Positions 55,242-64,000 of a stretch of 64,000 nucleotides of DNA are shown here, piece by piece. How positions within the stretch are numbered: the stretch's first letter is position 1; every line of letters starts with the position of its first letter. The stretch is from the NCBI RefSeq assembly GCF_029714365.1, contig NZ_CP121660.1, forward strand, positions 1,674,001 to 1,738,000, written 5' to 3'. Under the pieces are notes generated by a model. The model was not told the origin of the DNA. It did not search any database and worked only from the letters and a program-made list of their open reading frames with translations. Source of the stretch: Sinorhizobium terangae (GTDB lineage: Bacteria; Pseudomonadota; Alphaproteobacteria; Rhizobiales; Rhizobiaceae). A program made the translations under genes and the position numbers.

Positions 55242-56404
55242 GACGCGTCGGTAGAGAACTTATGTACCGTTGTCGACTTCAGCGTTTCGCCAGGTTTCAG
55301 CACTGTCGTAGGAAAGGACGACTTGTTTGGAGAATCCGGGAAATGCTGGGTCTCGAGGCAGAAGCCGTCGGTCTGGCGGTATTGCTGACCGGTCGGGCCA
55401 ACAAGCGTCGAATCGAGAAAGTTGCCGCTGTAGAACTGGACGCCGGGCTCAGTGGTCGAGATCTCCATGATCCGGCCAGAGCGCGGCTCGTAGACACGCG
55501 CGGCCAGCGAGAGCCCACTACCCGATCGGTTCAGCACGTAGTTGTGATCGTATCCGCGGCCATAGACCATCTGTGGGTCGTTCGAGCGGATGCGTGCGCC
55601 GATTGGCATTCCCTGGCGGAAGTCGAACGGCGTGCCGGTCACGGAGGCGAGGTCCCCGGTCGGAATCAAGGTCGCATCGACCGGCGTGTAGCGATCGGCG
55701 TTGATCGTGAGGATGTGATCGCCGATCCCGCCCGTGCCGTCGCCGGCGAGATTGAAGTAGGAGTGACTCGTAAGATTGACCACGGTCGGTTTGTCCGTCG
55801 TCGCCTCGTAGTCGATGCGCAGCTCGTTGTCGTTGGTGAGGGTATAGACTACCTGGACCTTGAGCGCGCCGGGATAGCCTTCCTCGCCATCCTTGCTCGT
55901 ATAGCTGAGCCGCGCTGCGGCCCCGCTCACGCTTGTCAGCGGCTCGACCGCCCAGACGGCCTTGTCGAAGCCTTTGTTGCCGCCATGCAGGCTATTCGGC
56001 CCGTTATTGGCGGCGAGCTGGTACTGGGTGCCATCGAGCGAGAACTTCGCGCCGCCGATGCGGTTGCCGTAGCGTCCGATCAAGGCGCCGAAATAGGGGT
56101 TCTTGGCTTCGTAGTCGGCGAGTTCCTTGAAGCCGAGCACGACGTTGTCGAGCTTGTTCCAGCGGTCGGGCACGTTGATTGCCGTGATGATGCCGCCATA
56201 GGCAATGAACTTGACGGACGCACCCTTGTCGTTGGTAAGCGTGTAGAGATCGACGGCTTTGCCGTCCTGCGTTTTTCCGAACGGGGTCTTGTCTACAGAC
56301 CAGGCCCCGGCGCTTGTTCCCGTCAGCACCGCCATGCTGAGCACGGCCGCGCCGAGCACTGCTCTATGCCACGTACGCGATATGTTGGGATCGACATATG
56401 TCAT
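55238..56404 (-). CDS. galM: Periplasmic aldose 1-epimerase
   Basis: A 388-residue mutarotase that interconverts alpha and beta anomers of sugars such as galactose. The start at 56404 has a good ribosome site (gagggaggaaacc). An N-terminal signal peptide (to about residue 35, GTSAGAWS) indicates export, unlike cytoplasmic GalM. Family features are YGGIITAINVPDR, YFGALIGRYGNRI, NGPNSLHGGNKGFDKAVWAV, the His in NLTSHSYFNLAG and the catalytic Glu in TTEPGVQFYSGNF. Being exported, it may act on sugars before uptake. Confidence 0.9.
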   Translation of the reverse strand: MTYVDPNISRTWHRAVLGAAVLSMAVLTGTSAGAWSVDKTPFGKTQDGKAVDLYTLTNDKGASVKFIAYGGIITAINVPDRWNKLDNVVLGFKELADYEAKNPYFGALIGRYGNRIGGAKFSLDGTQYQLAANNGPNSLHGGNKGFDKAVWAVEPLTSVSGAAARLSYTSKDGEEGYPGALKVQVVYTLTNDNELRIDYEATTDKPTVVNLTSHSYFNLAGDGTGGIGDHILTINADRYTPVDATLIPTGDLASVTGTPFDFRQGMPIGARIRSNDPQMVYGRGYDHNYVLNRSGSGLSLAARVYEPRSGRIMEISTTEPGVQFYSGNFLDSTLVGPTGQQYRQTDGFCLETQHFPDSPNKSSFPTTVLKPGETLKSTTVHKFSTDAS

Positions 56405-56813
56405 GGTTTCCTCCCTCGATCCGCTCAAAAACCAATTCTAATCTCATCGGGCTGTCGAGGTAAGCGCGTCCCGGTGGAGGTTGCACAAGAGCACCGGGGC
56501 TTGAAAAGCGTGTGCCTGGTACCGTCGGTTGCATCGGCTCTCATTGCGTGATCAAAATTGTCGTCGGTGGATGAATCGCAGATCGCTTATCTGCTGATTC
56601 CCGACTTCGCCTTGCTGCTCTGTCAGTGTCGCAAGGCCATCCGAGTCGGACCTTAGGATTCTCACGTGCCGCATCGGCTCCGGAGGCAAAACGGAACGTC
56701 CCTTTTCGGGCCACCGCGACCGCTCAAGGTCGGATCGTGACCGCCCCGGCCTCCACTTTCAATGCCCGCTCATCACCCGCGAGATCGCCACTGGGGCTGC
56801 AGAAGCTTGAGTA
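56405..56813. other. Intergenic, nothing recognised
   Basis: About 400 bases upstream of the epimerase gene. Short frames on both strands show no family features or ribosome sites. No repeat or strong hairpin was seen. Confidence 0.4.
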
Positions 56814-57461
56814 TTAGTACAGACAGTTTGTGCGGACTAACACTGTGAAGGGATCGAGCCCGAACTCCGTCTCGAGGTCACTGCCGAACGAACCCAGCCA
56901 TCGTTTCTGCGCTTCAAAGGCTGTCTTCTCGCGTTCCTCCGGGCATGCAAACTTCAATCCTCCTACGTTCTGAATGTGGTGGACCATTTCGTGCACAAGC
57001 ACGGAGAGCTCACCCGGCGTCTTCCCCGTCCATCCGTCCGGCAGATAGACAGTTCTTGCCTCATCGTCGTAAACAGCAACGACACTGGGCCGTTCGCCGA
57101 GGGTGTCCAGATGGGCGGGGCCTCCGGTCCATCGGTCCGACGGCCCCTTTCGATAACGCAGACCGATCATGCTCCTGGCGGATGCGAAGGCGATGGCAGG
57201 CGGTTCATCGATAAGCGGAAGACCAAATTCCGACGAAAGCCACGCCGCGATCGCCTTCAGCGCAGCCTGCCGCGAATGGTTGGATTCTGGCCCGAAAACG
57301 AAGGCATCGGGTTCGACAATGAGTCCGGTGTCCGGCAAGATCACCTACCTCGAGGCGTCGCCAGAATTGACGTCGGGCTGTACCGGCTCACCTGCGGCCA
57401 GATTCGTCGCTGCAATTGCGCTGAAGATCCAGGGCATAATTTGCTTCGTGAACGTGTGCAT
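56814..57461 (-). pseudogene. DUF6647-like secreted protein interrupted by an in-frame amber codon
   Basis: An ATG at 57461 with a strong ribosome site (ggagagggagatttgctct) starts a signal-peptide-like sequence (MHTFTKQIMPWIFSAIAATN LAA). After 38 codons a TAG at 57345-57347 interrupts, and the same frame continues at once for 176 more residues to 56814. The long part contains LVHEMVHHIQN, a zinc-binding HExxH-like helix, and resembles the rhizobial DUF6647 family. A GTG right after the TAG could restart translation but would lack a secretion signal. Read as one gene of about 215 codons with one nonsense change; amber readthrough cannot be excluded. Confidence 0.7.
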
Positions 57462-57920
57462 AGAGCAAATCTCCCTCTCCGGCAGTCGGATCGACACGCC
57501 GTGACAAATGGCTGGTCGGTCAAAGAAAGGCTTCAGCTTCGCGCCAGAGTCAGGTAGCCCACGGGGCGTAATGGGCGGTGCATTCTCATGGGCATGCCCA
57601 CACTACACGCCGCCCCGGTCGTGCACATCGGTACGGCCCCCCAATTTCTTTGCGACCGCTTTTCGTGGTTTTCGCGGGACTGCCTAGATTTCGTGGCTTA
57701 CGACAACGTCCGCTCTAACGGCTGCCGATCATCCATTCCTGCTTTATCCAGTAATGTTTGGGTTTCTCTGCCGTGCGTTGAAGGCGGCGCAACTGAGTAT
57801 GATGTTTCGCAATCGCGTACGTTCGCGGACGCTCAAGACGCTAATTGATCCATGGCCCCCTTCTGAGGCCATAACCGGACTTTACTTCTCCGCTGAGGAC
57901 GCAGTCTATCCCATTCGTAT
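57462..57920. other. Intergenic, nothing recognised
   Basis: About 460 bases between the DUF6647-like gene and the adenylate cyclase gene. An 86-codon plus-strand frame (57588-57848) has no family features and many rare-looking cysteines; it is not called. Confidence 0.4.
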
Positions 57921-59687
57921 TTAGATGGAGACTCCTGCCTCGCGGAGACCGCCCACCAGCCTGTCGAACAGATCGGGGTCACGGTAAGGTAGAGCCCGCT
58001 TAAGGTGATCGATAGAAAAGTTCGAATTAACCTCCAACACCTCACGCCAATAGCGCCGCGCTTCTTCGTGGCGCCCGACTCGACCATAGAGACAGGCGAG
58101 ATAAAAGCGCGTCATGTCCGATCGCGGCGCCAGGGTCAGCCGACGCTTGAAGGCGATCTCGGCCTCGTCAAAGCGCCCGAGGCTCAATAGCGCCCTCCCC
58201 AGGAAATGCAGAGACAGATCGAATTGCGGGTCGAGCCGGCGGGCCCGCGTGTAGAGCGCCACGGCATCTTCGTACCGACCTTGGAATTCCCTTATGTTGC
58301 CAAGCCCGGTATGGGCATCGGCCAAATTGGGGTCGAGCGCGACGGCCCGCTCCGCCGGGGCTTCCGCCTCGTCTAGGCGCCGCATCCAGGCAAGCACGAG
58401 CGCCAGCGAGACATGGGCCTGCGGCTCAGTATCGTCCACGTCGATGGCCTTGTGCGCCAGTTGCAGCGCCCGTCCCAGATTTTCCGGCGTCGCGCCGTTC
58501 CACCGGTTGACGTATTCGGCAAAGGCGATGATCGACAGCCGGGCATAGGCGGCCGCCAGCCCCGGATCGATCTCGATGACGCGCTCCAGCATGGCGCGCG
58601 CTTCCCTTGACGATACGGCGCTGAGTTGCAGCATGGTCTGGCGCGAGCGGACGAGCAGGTCGTAGGCTTCCGGATCCACCTTGGCGCGGTTCCCGCGCCG
58701 CTCCTCTTCCCCGGCCGTCAGCTTCACCTTGAGCGCGCTGACGATGGTGCGGGTGACCTCGTCCTGAACCGCGAATATGTCCTCGATACAGCGATCATAA
58801 CGCTCGGCCCAGAGATGGCCGCCCGTCGTGCCGTCGATCATCTGGGCGTTGATGCGGATGCGGTCGGCGGCCCGGCGCACGCTGCCTTCCAGTATGTAGC
58901 GGACGCCGAGTTCCCGGCTAACCGTGCGGATGTCCGGCGCCTTGCCCTTGTACGCGAAAGAGGAATTGCGGGCGATGACGAAGAGGCCGGAAACCTTGGA
59001 AAGATCGGTGATGATATCCTCGGTGATGCCGTCGGCGAAATAGCCCTGCTCCGGGTCGCCGGACATGTTGTCGAACGGCAGTACGGCTATCGAAGGCTTC
59101 GCTGGAAGCCGCGGTTGGGCTTCCACGACTGAGCTGTCGGCATCGCCGGCACCGTTCGGCGACCAGCTCCAGACATGCACCGGCCGCTCGATGTTCTTGA
59201 CCTCATGATAGCCGCTGTCGACGAAATCGAGGCCGACGCGGCCATGCACATACTCGTGGACGCCGTCCGAAATCGCCACGCCGCCGGGCTTGGCAAGCGT
59301 CTCGAGACGGGCAGCCACATTGACCCCATCGCCGTAGAGATCGCTGCCCTCGACCATGATGTCGCCCAGGTTAACACCGACGCGGAGAACGATAGCCCGG
59401 TCTTCCGGCATGTCTCCGTTCGCAGCCGCCATGGCTTGCTGAAGGGCTGCGGCGCATTCGACAGCGTTGACGGCGCTGCTGAACTCGACAAGCACACCGT
59501 CGCCCATCCTCTTGAAGACGCGGCCCTGATGAGTTGCGACGAGCGGCTCCAGGACCTCTTTCCAGCGCTCCATGAGCAGCGTGTGGGTGCTTTTTTCGTC
59601 CCGTTCCATGAGCCGGCTGTAACCGACCACGTCAGCGGCCAAAATGGCGGCAAGCCGGCGTCTGATGGATTCGTTGGCCATATGCAA
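57921..59687 (-). CDS. Class III adenylate cyclase with TPR domain
   Basis: A 588-residue soluble protein. The cyclase domain (about 10-180) has LAADVVGYSRLM (metal Asp), KRMGDGVLVEFSS (second metal Asp), RVGVNLGDIMVEG and GDGVNVAARLE. Then comes the TolB-like segment SIAVLPFDNMSGDPEQGYFA common in rhizobial cyclases, and TPR repeats from about 350 to the end (AYARLSIIAFAEYV, ADAHTGLGNIREFQGRYEDA). It makes cAMP from ATP in response to an unknown signal. Start: a TTG at 59687 with aggaagg at good distance, or the ATG two codons later. Confidence 0.9.
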   Translation of the reverse strand: MHMANESIRRRLAAILAADVVGYSRLMERDEKSTHTLLMERWKEVLEPLVATHQGRVFKRMGDGVLVEFSSAVNAVECAAALQQAMAAANGDMPEDRAIVLRVGVNLGDIMVEGSDLYGDGVNVAARLETLAKPGGVAISDGVHEYVHGRVGLDFVDSGYHEVKNIERPVHVWSWSPNGAGDADSSVVEAQPRLPAKPSIAVLPFDNMSGDPEQGYFADGITEDIITDLSKVSGLFVIARNSSFAYKGKAPDIRTVSRELGVRYILEGSVRRAADRIRINAQMIDGTTGGHLWAERYDRCIEDIFAVQDEVTRTIVSALKVKLTAGEEERRGNRAKVDPEAYDLLVRSRQTMLQLSAVSSREARAMLERVIEIDPGLAAAYARLSIIAFAEYVNRWNGATPENLGRALQLAHKAIDVDDTEPQAHVSLALVLAWMRRLDEAEAPAERAVALDPNLADAHTGLGNIREFQGRYEDAVALYTRARRLDPQFDLSLHFLGRALLSLGRFDEAEIAFKRRLTLAPRSDMTRFYLACLYGRVGRHEEARRYWREVLEVNSNFSIDHLKRALPYRDPDLFDRLVGGLREAGVSI

Positions 59688-60045
59688 TGGCGCCTTCCTA
59701 GATCATTTCATTGTTTCATCGAAACATCGAACTGATCTAACTCTTTGAAATTACGCAAATCCGAACGGAAAACCGTTACACTCTTTTCCTGGAATTGCTG
59801 CAGCATCCATTGTCCAAATTTTACTGGCGTATTGCTGCCATGTCCATTTGGCTTGAGGCTGGCCTTGGTCGACAACCAGCGTCAGTGCGCAAACGTCCGC
59901 ATCTACGGCGCTATCCCGTTGAAGGGACGGGGGGGAAAGTTCCGCTCTCCAACTCAAACCGGCCCTTCGACGTGGTTCGAGTGAAGCCGAGTGGATGTGC
60001 GTGTCGCCCCAAATGCGCCGAAACCAGAGCATGCGCGAGCAGAAC
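59688..60045. promoter_or_regulatory. Adenylate cyclase upstream region with a palindrome
   Basis: A perfect inverted repeat gtttc-atc-gaaac lies at 59713-59725, close upstream of the cyclase start. It could be an operator of a helix-turn-helix repressor. The rest of the 358 bases shows no gene. Confidence 0.4.
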
Positions 60046-60339
60046 TCAGTCTTGCTCCAAAAGTCCCTGCGCTAACTCTTCCCATTCCTCATCAAACGTT
60101 AAGATTGGCGGCACGACGCCGCAGCGGCGATACCAATATTCTGCGTTCGATTGATCGCCTTCCTTGCGATGGAGGTAGGCATGCACACGCATATCCGCCG
60201 TATCGTCGTGCTCCTGCACGCGCTCGTGCGCCTTTTTCCAGTTGCCCTTCGCATCCCACCACAGCGCCTGCAGGGCGGAGCTTGAACCGGCGGGCGGCTC
60301 TGGCTGCGCAATCGAATCTCTAAAAGTCTGCAAATCCAT
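60046..60339 (-). CDS. Small conserved rhizobial protein, unknown function
   Basis: About 97 residues. The pattern ALWWDAKGNWKKAHERVQ, DMRVHAYLHRKEGDQSNAEY and WYRRCG occurs in a widespread family of small soluble proteins in rhizobia with no known function; it reads like one helical repeat pair. The start at MDLQTFRDSI (60339) is chosen over the frame to 60459. The acidic end (FDEEWEELAQGLLEQD) is typical. No operon partner is seen. Confidence 0.7.
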   Translation of the reverse strand: MDLQTFRDSIAQPEPPAGSSSALQALWWDAKGNWKKAHERVQEHDDTADMRVHAYLHRKEGDQSNAEYWYRRCGVVPPILTFDEEWEELAQGLLEQD

Positions 60340-60841
60340 TCTCGGCACCGTGGTGAAATCCAGGACGCCGATGATAACCGCGCCAGCCGCCGAGCGGTAG
60401 CGTGCATTGGGCGATATCCGGATTGACCGCAACGGGTGGGAGAGCTGCAGTTCGGCCACTTACCTCGAGTATCTGCAATTTAGTTCTCCCCCGCAGGCGT
60501 CACTCGCTCATGCCTGGATTATCGGAAGTGCGCGGCGGCAATTTGGGCGGTGTCAGCGCCAGTCCAAACATTTCACGCCGGCTCCCAGATTCATTTTGCT
60601 TGGCGGTCACCCCGACGCCGCAGACTTGATCCGCGGCTAGCTAATGCCTCCCACAGCGATGCCCCCGGATGACAGGATTCCCTCATTAGCAAAATGCAAT
60701 CTTGCAGAAATGCAAGACGGGTGCGCGCCTATCGCTTTGACTGACGCCCTCCAAGTGATGAATGTGGCTCCAGGACTTAAAATGGAACAAATGTTCCGAT
60801 CAAACGAAAGCCATTCCAAACATTCCTGGAGGACACGCCCA
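60340..60841. other. Upstream region of the inositol-type operon
   Basis: About 500 bases without a convincing gene. The last 60 bases hold the IolR-type operator at 60784 and the ribosome site (ctggagg) of the gene at 60842. Confidence 0.45.
60784..60797. promoter_or_regulatory. IolR-type operator, GGAA-N6-TTCC
   Basis: ggaacaaatgttcc is a perfect palindrome and fits the GGAA-N6-TTCC motif described for the RpiR-like inositol repressor IolR of S. meliloti. It lies 44 bases before the start of the isomerase-like gene. Confidence 0.75.
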
Positions 60842-61654
60842 ATGATCGCCCTTCCCTTCGCCCTCAATCACATGGCCGCGCCCGCCCTGCCGCTTGATGC
60901 ATTCTTCGCGCTCGCAAAGTCGCTTGGAGTGTCGGCGGTCGAAATTCGAAACGATCTTTCCGGCAACGCGATCCTCGACGGCACCGGCCCGGATGCAGTG
61001 AAGGCGCTTGCCGAAAAGCACGGACTGACGATCATCTCGATCAACGCCCTGCAGCGCTTCAACGAATGGAACGAAGAGCGTGAGGCGGAAGCGCGCGCGC
61101 TTATTTCCTATGCGCGCGACTGCGGTGCCAAGGCGCTGGTGCTGGTGCCGGTCAATGACGGCAGCGGGCAGAAGGGCGGTGAGCGCCAGGCAAATCTCAG
61201 GACCGCGCTGAAAGCCTTGAGGCCGTTGCTGGAAGCGGCGGGCATTGCTGGCCTCGTCGAGCCGCTCGGCTTCGAGATCTGCTCGCTGCGCTCCAAGACC
61301 GAAGCTGTCGAGGCGATCCGGGAGGTCGGCGGCGAAGCGACGTTCCGTCTCGTCCACGACACCTTCCACCATCATCTTGCTGGCGAGGACGCTTTCTTCC
61401 CGGATATGACCGGGCTCGTGCATATTTCCGGCGTTAGCGACAAAGCGGTTACGGTCGCCGACATGCGCGATCCGCATCGCATTCTCGTCGATGCGGAGGA
61501 CCGATTGGACAATGCAGGACAGATCCGCCGCCTTAAAGGTCAGGGATACAAGGGCCCGTTTTCCTTCGAACCCTTTGCGCCGTCGGTCCACGACCTCGCC
61601 GATCCAGCAAAAGCCCTTCAGGAAAGCATGGCCTATCTGCAAGCCAAGGCCTGA
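60842..61654 (+). CDS. TIM-barrel sugar-phosphate isomerase-like protein (inosose type)
   Basis: A 270-residue xylose-isomerase-like TIM barrel (AP endonuclease 2 superfamily). It starts at MIALPFALNHMAAPALPLDA after ctggagg; an upstream frame to 60644 is not protein-like. Metal-ligand residues can be placed in VSAVEIRND, GLVEPLGFE, LVHDTFHHHL, LVHISGVSD and PFSFEPFAP. The neighbouring inositol-type transporter and IolR operators point to 2-keto-myo-inositol (inosose) isomerase or dehydratase activity, as in IolI/IolE. The exact reaction is not fixed by the sequence. Confidence 0.8.
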   Translation: MIALPFALNHMAAPALPLDAFFALAKSLGVSAVEIRNDLSGNAILDGTGPDAVKALAEKHGLTIISINALQRFNEWNEEREAEARALISYARDCGAKALVLVPVNDGSGQKGGERQANLRTALKALRPLLEAAGIAGLVEPLGFEICSLRSKTEAVEAIREVGGEATFRLVHDTFHHHLAGEDAFFPDMTGLVHISGVSDKAVTVADMRDPHRILVDAEDRLDNAGQIRRLKGQGYKGPFSFEPFAPSVHDLADPAKALQESMAYLQAKA

Positions 61655-61727
61655 TCATCCACTCGCAGGAGAACACCGAAAATGGCTCGGGCGCCGCAGG
61701 ACAGGCTTGACGGCGTCCGGATAAAAT

Positions 61728-61741
61728 GGAATACATATTCC
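61728..61741. promoter_or_regulatory. Second IolR-type operator, GGAA-N6-TTCC
   Basis: ggaatacatattcc fits the same motif as 60784-60797. It sits in the ibpA leader, 150 bases before its start codon. A weaker look-alike, ggttcgtttattcc, follows at about 61758. Confidence 0.75.
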
Positions 61742-61891
61742 GTAATGGCAATTTAGTGGTTCGTTTATTCCGTTTTGACCGAAAGAGCAGCGGGAGTACG
61801 GCTTTCGGTTCGAGATGGGCGCGATCTTGCGAAAGGTCGCGCTTCCGGCTGGAGAAGGTGTCGCCGGGCACCGAATGTGGAGGAGAGAGAA

Positions 61892-62821
61892 ATGAAGAAA
61901 TTTGTGCTGGGCGCCGCCATGGCCGTCATGATGTCGACGGCTGCACATGCCGAGACAATCGGTGTGTCGATGGCGCTGTTCGACGACAACTTCCTGACGG
62001 TTCTGCGCAACGGCATGTCCGATTACGCCAAGACGCTCAATGGCGTCGAACTGCAGATCGAAGACGCGCAGAACGACGTCGCGAAGCAGCAGAGCCAGAT
62101 CCAGAACTTCATCGCCGCCGGCGTCGACGCCATCATCGTCAACCCGGTCGATACCGACGCGACCGCCGCCATGTCGAAGATCGCGGCCGATGCCGGTGTT
62201 CCGCTAGTCTATGTCAACCGCGAGCCCGTCAACGTCGACACCCTGCCGGAAAAGCAGGCCTTCGTTGCCTCGAACGAACAGGAATCCGGCACGCTGGAAA
62301 CCCAGGAGATCTGCAAGTTGCTCGGCGGCAAGGGCAAGGCTGTCGTCATGATGGGCGAGCTTTCCAACCAGGCCGCCCGCATGCGCACGAAGGACGTGCA
62401 TGACGTGCTTGCGACCGAACAGTGCAAGGGCATCGAGATCGTTGAAGAGCAGACGGCCAACTGGTCGCGCACCCAGGGCGCCGACCTCGTCACCAACTGG
62501 CTCTCCGCCGGCCTCGAGTTCGATGCAGTCATTTCGAACAACGACGAAATGGCGATCGGCGCCATCCAGGCACTGAAGGCTGCCGGCCGTTCGATGGACT
62601 CGGTCGTCATCGGCGGCGTCGATGCCACCCAGGATGCGCTCGCCGCCATGGCGGCCGGCGACCTCGACGTGACGGTATTCCAGAACGCCGCTGGCCAGGG
62701 CCAGGGCTCTGTCGACGCCGCGCTGAAACTCGCCAAGGGCGAGCCGGTCGAAAAGAAGGTCTACATCCCCTTCGAACTCGTGACGAAGGAAAACCTGGAC
62801 AAGTACCAGGCGAAGAACTGA
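61892..62821 (+). CDS. ibpA: Periplasmic inositol-binding protein of an ABC transporter
   Basis: A 309-residue substrate-binding protein of the ribose/periplasmic-binding family. It has a signal peptide (1 to about 20, cut near AHA-ETIGV), then two Rossmann-like lobes (GVSMALFDDNFLTVLRNGMS, DAIIVNPVDTDA, VPLVYVNREPVN, DAVISNNDEMAIGAIQALKA). It closely resembles IbpA, the myo-inositol-binding protein of S. meliloti pSymB. The ATG at 61892 has ribosome site ggagagaga. It is followed by the ATPase gene after 145 bases with a hairpin between them. Confidence 0.9.
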   Translation: MKKFVLGAAMAVMMSTAAHAETIGVSMALFDDNFLTVLRNGMSDYAKTLNGVELQIEDAQNDVAKQQSQIQNFIAAGVDAIIVNPVDTDATAAMSKIAADAGVPLVYVNREPVNVDTLPEKQAFVASNEQESGTLETQEICKLLGGKGKAVVMMGELSNQAARMRTKDVHDVLATEQCKGIEIVEEQTANWSRTQGADLVTNWLSAGLEFDAVISNNDEMAIGAIQALKAAGRSMDSVVIGGVDATQDALAAMAAGDLDVTVFQNAAGQGQGSVDAALKLAKGEPVEKKVYIPFELVTKENLDKYQAKN

Positions 62822-62831
62822 CCGTTCGCTT

Positions 62832-62857
62832 GGGGGCGCGGCGAACACCGCGCTCCC
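62832..62857 (+). terminator. Hairpin between ibpA and the ATPase gene, likely attenuator
   Basis: gggggcgcgg (62832-62841) pairs with ccgcgctccc (62848-62857) with one G-T pair around a 6-base loop. This is the usual place for a hairpin that keeps binding-protein mRNA more abundant than the ATPase and permease mRNA. Confidence 0.55.
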
Positions 62858-62966
62858 TCCTGAAATCAGTGCCCGCACGAAGCCCTGACGATAGGGTTCA
62901 ACAAGAAGGCGTATACGCCCGCCGCGGGACTTTCGGCCAGAGCCGGACACTGGGGAGGCTACGAGA

Positions 62967-64000
62967 ATGACGCTCAGTCCCACAACCATGGCAGCCGTGC
63001 GTGCGAGTGGCGCCATACCGAATGCGGAATATCTTCTTTCCGCGGAAGGCGTGCGCAAGGAATTCCCGGGCGTCGTGGCGCTCGACGACGTCGAGTTCAA
63101 GCTGAAGCGCGGTACTGTCCATGCGCTCATGGGCGAGAACGGTGCCGGCAAATCCACCCTGATGAAGATTCTCGCCGGCATCTATCAGCCGGACAAGGGC
63201 GAGGTGAAGCTCAAGGGCGTCGACATCCGTCTGCAGTCGCCCCTCGACGCGCTCGAAAACGGCATCGCCATGATCCATCAGGAGCTGAACCTGATGCCCT
63301 TCATGACCGTCGCGGAAAACATCTGGATCCGACGCGAACCAAAGAACCGGTTCGGCTTCGTCGATCACGGCGAAATGCGCCGCATGACCGCCAAGCTATT
63401 CGAGCGGCTGAAGATCAACCTCGACCCGGAGATCGAAGTCCGTCACCTCTCCGTCGCCAACCGTCAGATGGTTGAAATCGCCAAGGCGGTTTCCTACGAA
63501 TCCGACGTCTTGATCATGGACGAGCCGACATCGGCGCTGACCGAGCGCGAGGTTGCGCACCTCTTCGAGATCATCCGCGATCTCAGATCGCAAGGCATCG
63601 GCATCGTTTACATCACCCACAAGATGAACGAGCTCTTCGAGATTGCCGACGAATTCTCGGTGTTCCGCGACGGCAAATATATCGGCACGCACGCGTCGAG
63701 CAACGTCACCCGCGACGACATCATCCGCATGATGGTCGGTCGTGAGATCACCCAGATGTTCCCGAAGGAGGAGGTGCCGATCGGCGACGTCGTGCTGTCG
63801 GTCAAGAACCTCACACTTAATGGCGTGTTCCGCGACGTTTCCTTCGATGTGCGCGCCGGTGAAATCCTCGGCGTCGCCGGACTCGTCGGCTCCGGCCGCT
63901 CGAACGTCGCCGAGACGCTCTTCGGCGTCACACCGGCAAGTTCGGGTACGATCGCGATCGACGGCAAAGAGGTGGTGATCGACAACCCCAACACGGCGAT
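62967..64000 (+). CDS. iatA: Inositol-type ABC transporter ATPase, 3' end missing
   Basis: The frame runs off the window end after 344 codons. It is a duplicated-domain ATPase of the RbsA/XylG type. The first cassette is complete: [20 protein letters not shown], Walker [40 protein letters not shown], Walker [11 protein letters not shown] and the H-loop ITHKM. The second cassette starts near residue 270 ([20 protein letters not shown]). The start ATG at 62967 has ggggagg at slightly long spacing. Together with ibpA it matches the inositol transporter ibpA-iatA-iatP; the permease gene must lie beyond the window. Confidence 0.9.
   Translation, partial: MTLSPTTMAAVRASGAIPNAEYLLSAEGVRKEFPGVVALDDVEFKLKRGTVHALMGENGAGKSTLMKILAGIYQPDKGEVKLKGVDIRLQSPLDALENGIAMIHQELNLMPFMTVAENIWIRREPKNRFGFVDHGEMRRMTAKLFERLKINLDPEIEVRHLSVANRQMVEIAKAVSYESDVLIMDEPTSALTEREVAHLFEIIRDLRSQGIGIVYITHKMNELFEIADEFSVFRDGKYIGTHASSNVTRDDIIRMMVGREITQMFPKEEVPIGDVVLSVKNLTLNGVFRDVSFDVRAGEILGVAGLVGSGRSNVAETLFGVTPASSGTIAIDGKEVVIDNPNTA

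Noticed and set aside
55262..56551. 429-codon plus-strand frame
   Set aside because: Antisense to the aldose epimerase, which has catalytic motifs and a good ribosome site.
57588..57848. 86-codon plus-strand frame
   Set aside because: No family features, unusual composition, no operon context.
61758..61771. Third IolR-like site ggttcgtttattcc
   Set aside because: Only one half matches the GGAA-N6-TTCC motif; mentioned under the second operator instead.

Overview
The window looks like part of a replicon of a Sinorhizobium/Ensifer-type alphaproteobacterium, probably a pSymB-like chromid. The evidence is the high G+C and rhizobial codon use, a bgsBA pair for mixed-linkage beta-glucan, an ibpA/iatA-type myo-inositol ABC transporter with GGAA-N6-TTCC operators of the IolR type, an extra type I glutamine synthetase, and several c-di-GMP and class III cyclase proteins. 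The name is inferred from protein similarity recalled from memory; no search was run.

Region 1 (1-9.2 kb): a beta-hydroxyacid dehydrogenase cut by the window edge, an acetyltransferase-like/TPR protein, a CHASE4-GGDEF-EAL membrane protein, a decayed Crp/Fnr regulator, and the bgsB-bgsA exopolysaccharide pair. Region 2 (9.4-16.8 kb): a tightly overlapping operon with a degenerate-GGDEF EAL protein, two GHKL-kinase-like proteins, a STAS-methyltransferase fusion, a HAMP-SpoIIE phosphatase and a stand-alone STAS protein. This is a partner-switching module joined to c-di-GMP turnover. Region 3 (16.4-26.4 kb): a Tad/Flp pilus locus (PilZ protein, tadG, cpaA, cpaB, a CpaE-TadE fusion, tadE, a lone CpaC N-domain protein, flp, cpaF, tadB, tadC). 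Region 4 (26.5-37.6 kb): a Wsp-like chemosensory operon (cheR-TPR, cheW, mcp, cheA-REC, cheB), then a LuxR-type response regulator and a five-PAS GGDEF-EAL protein. Region 5 (38.0-41.1 kb): the secretin cpaC, a small lipoprotein, an L,D-transpeptidase and a one-TM protein. Regions 2-5 together resemble a surface-sensing and attachment island in which pilus assembly, a chemosensory array, c-di-GMP enzymes and a phosphatase/anti-sigma-like switch sit together.

Region 6 (41-47.2 kb): a graveyard of broken genes (GNAT, sugar ABC transporter, archease) around an intact AttH-type ABC export operon. Region 7 (47.3-60.3 kb): sulfite dehydrogenase sorAB, glnA, a YbaK-type deacylase, universal stress protein, AmmeMemoRadiSam radical SAM enzyme, glutathione S-transferase, a lone Rieske protein, periplasmic aldose epimerase, a DUF6647-like gene with an in-frame amber codon, an adenylate cyclase-TPR protein and a small conserved hypothetical. 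Region 8 (60.8-64 kb): an inositol-type operon (TIM-barrel isomerase, periplasmic binding protein, ABC ATPase cut by the window edge) with two near-perfect IolR-type operators.

No rRNA, tRNA, CRISPR array or intact insertion sequence was seen.
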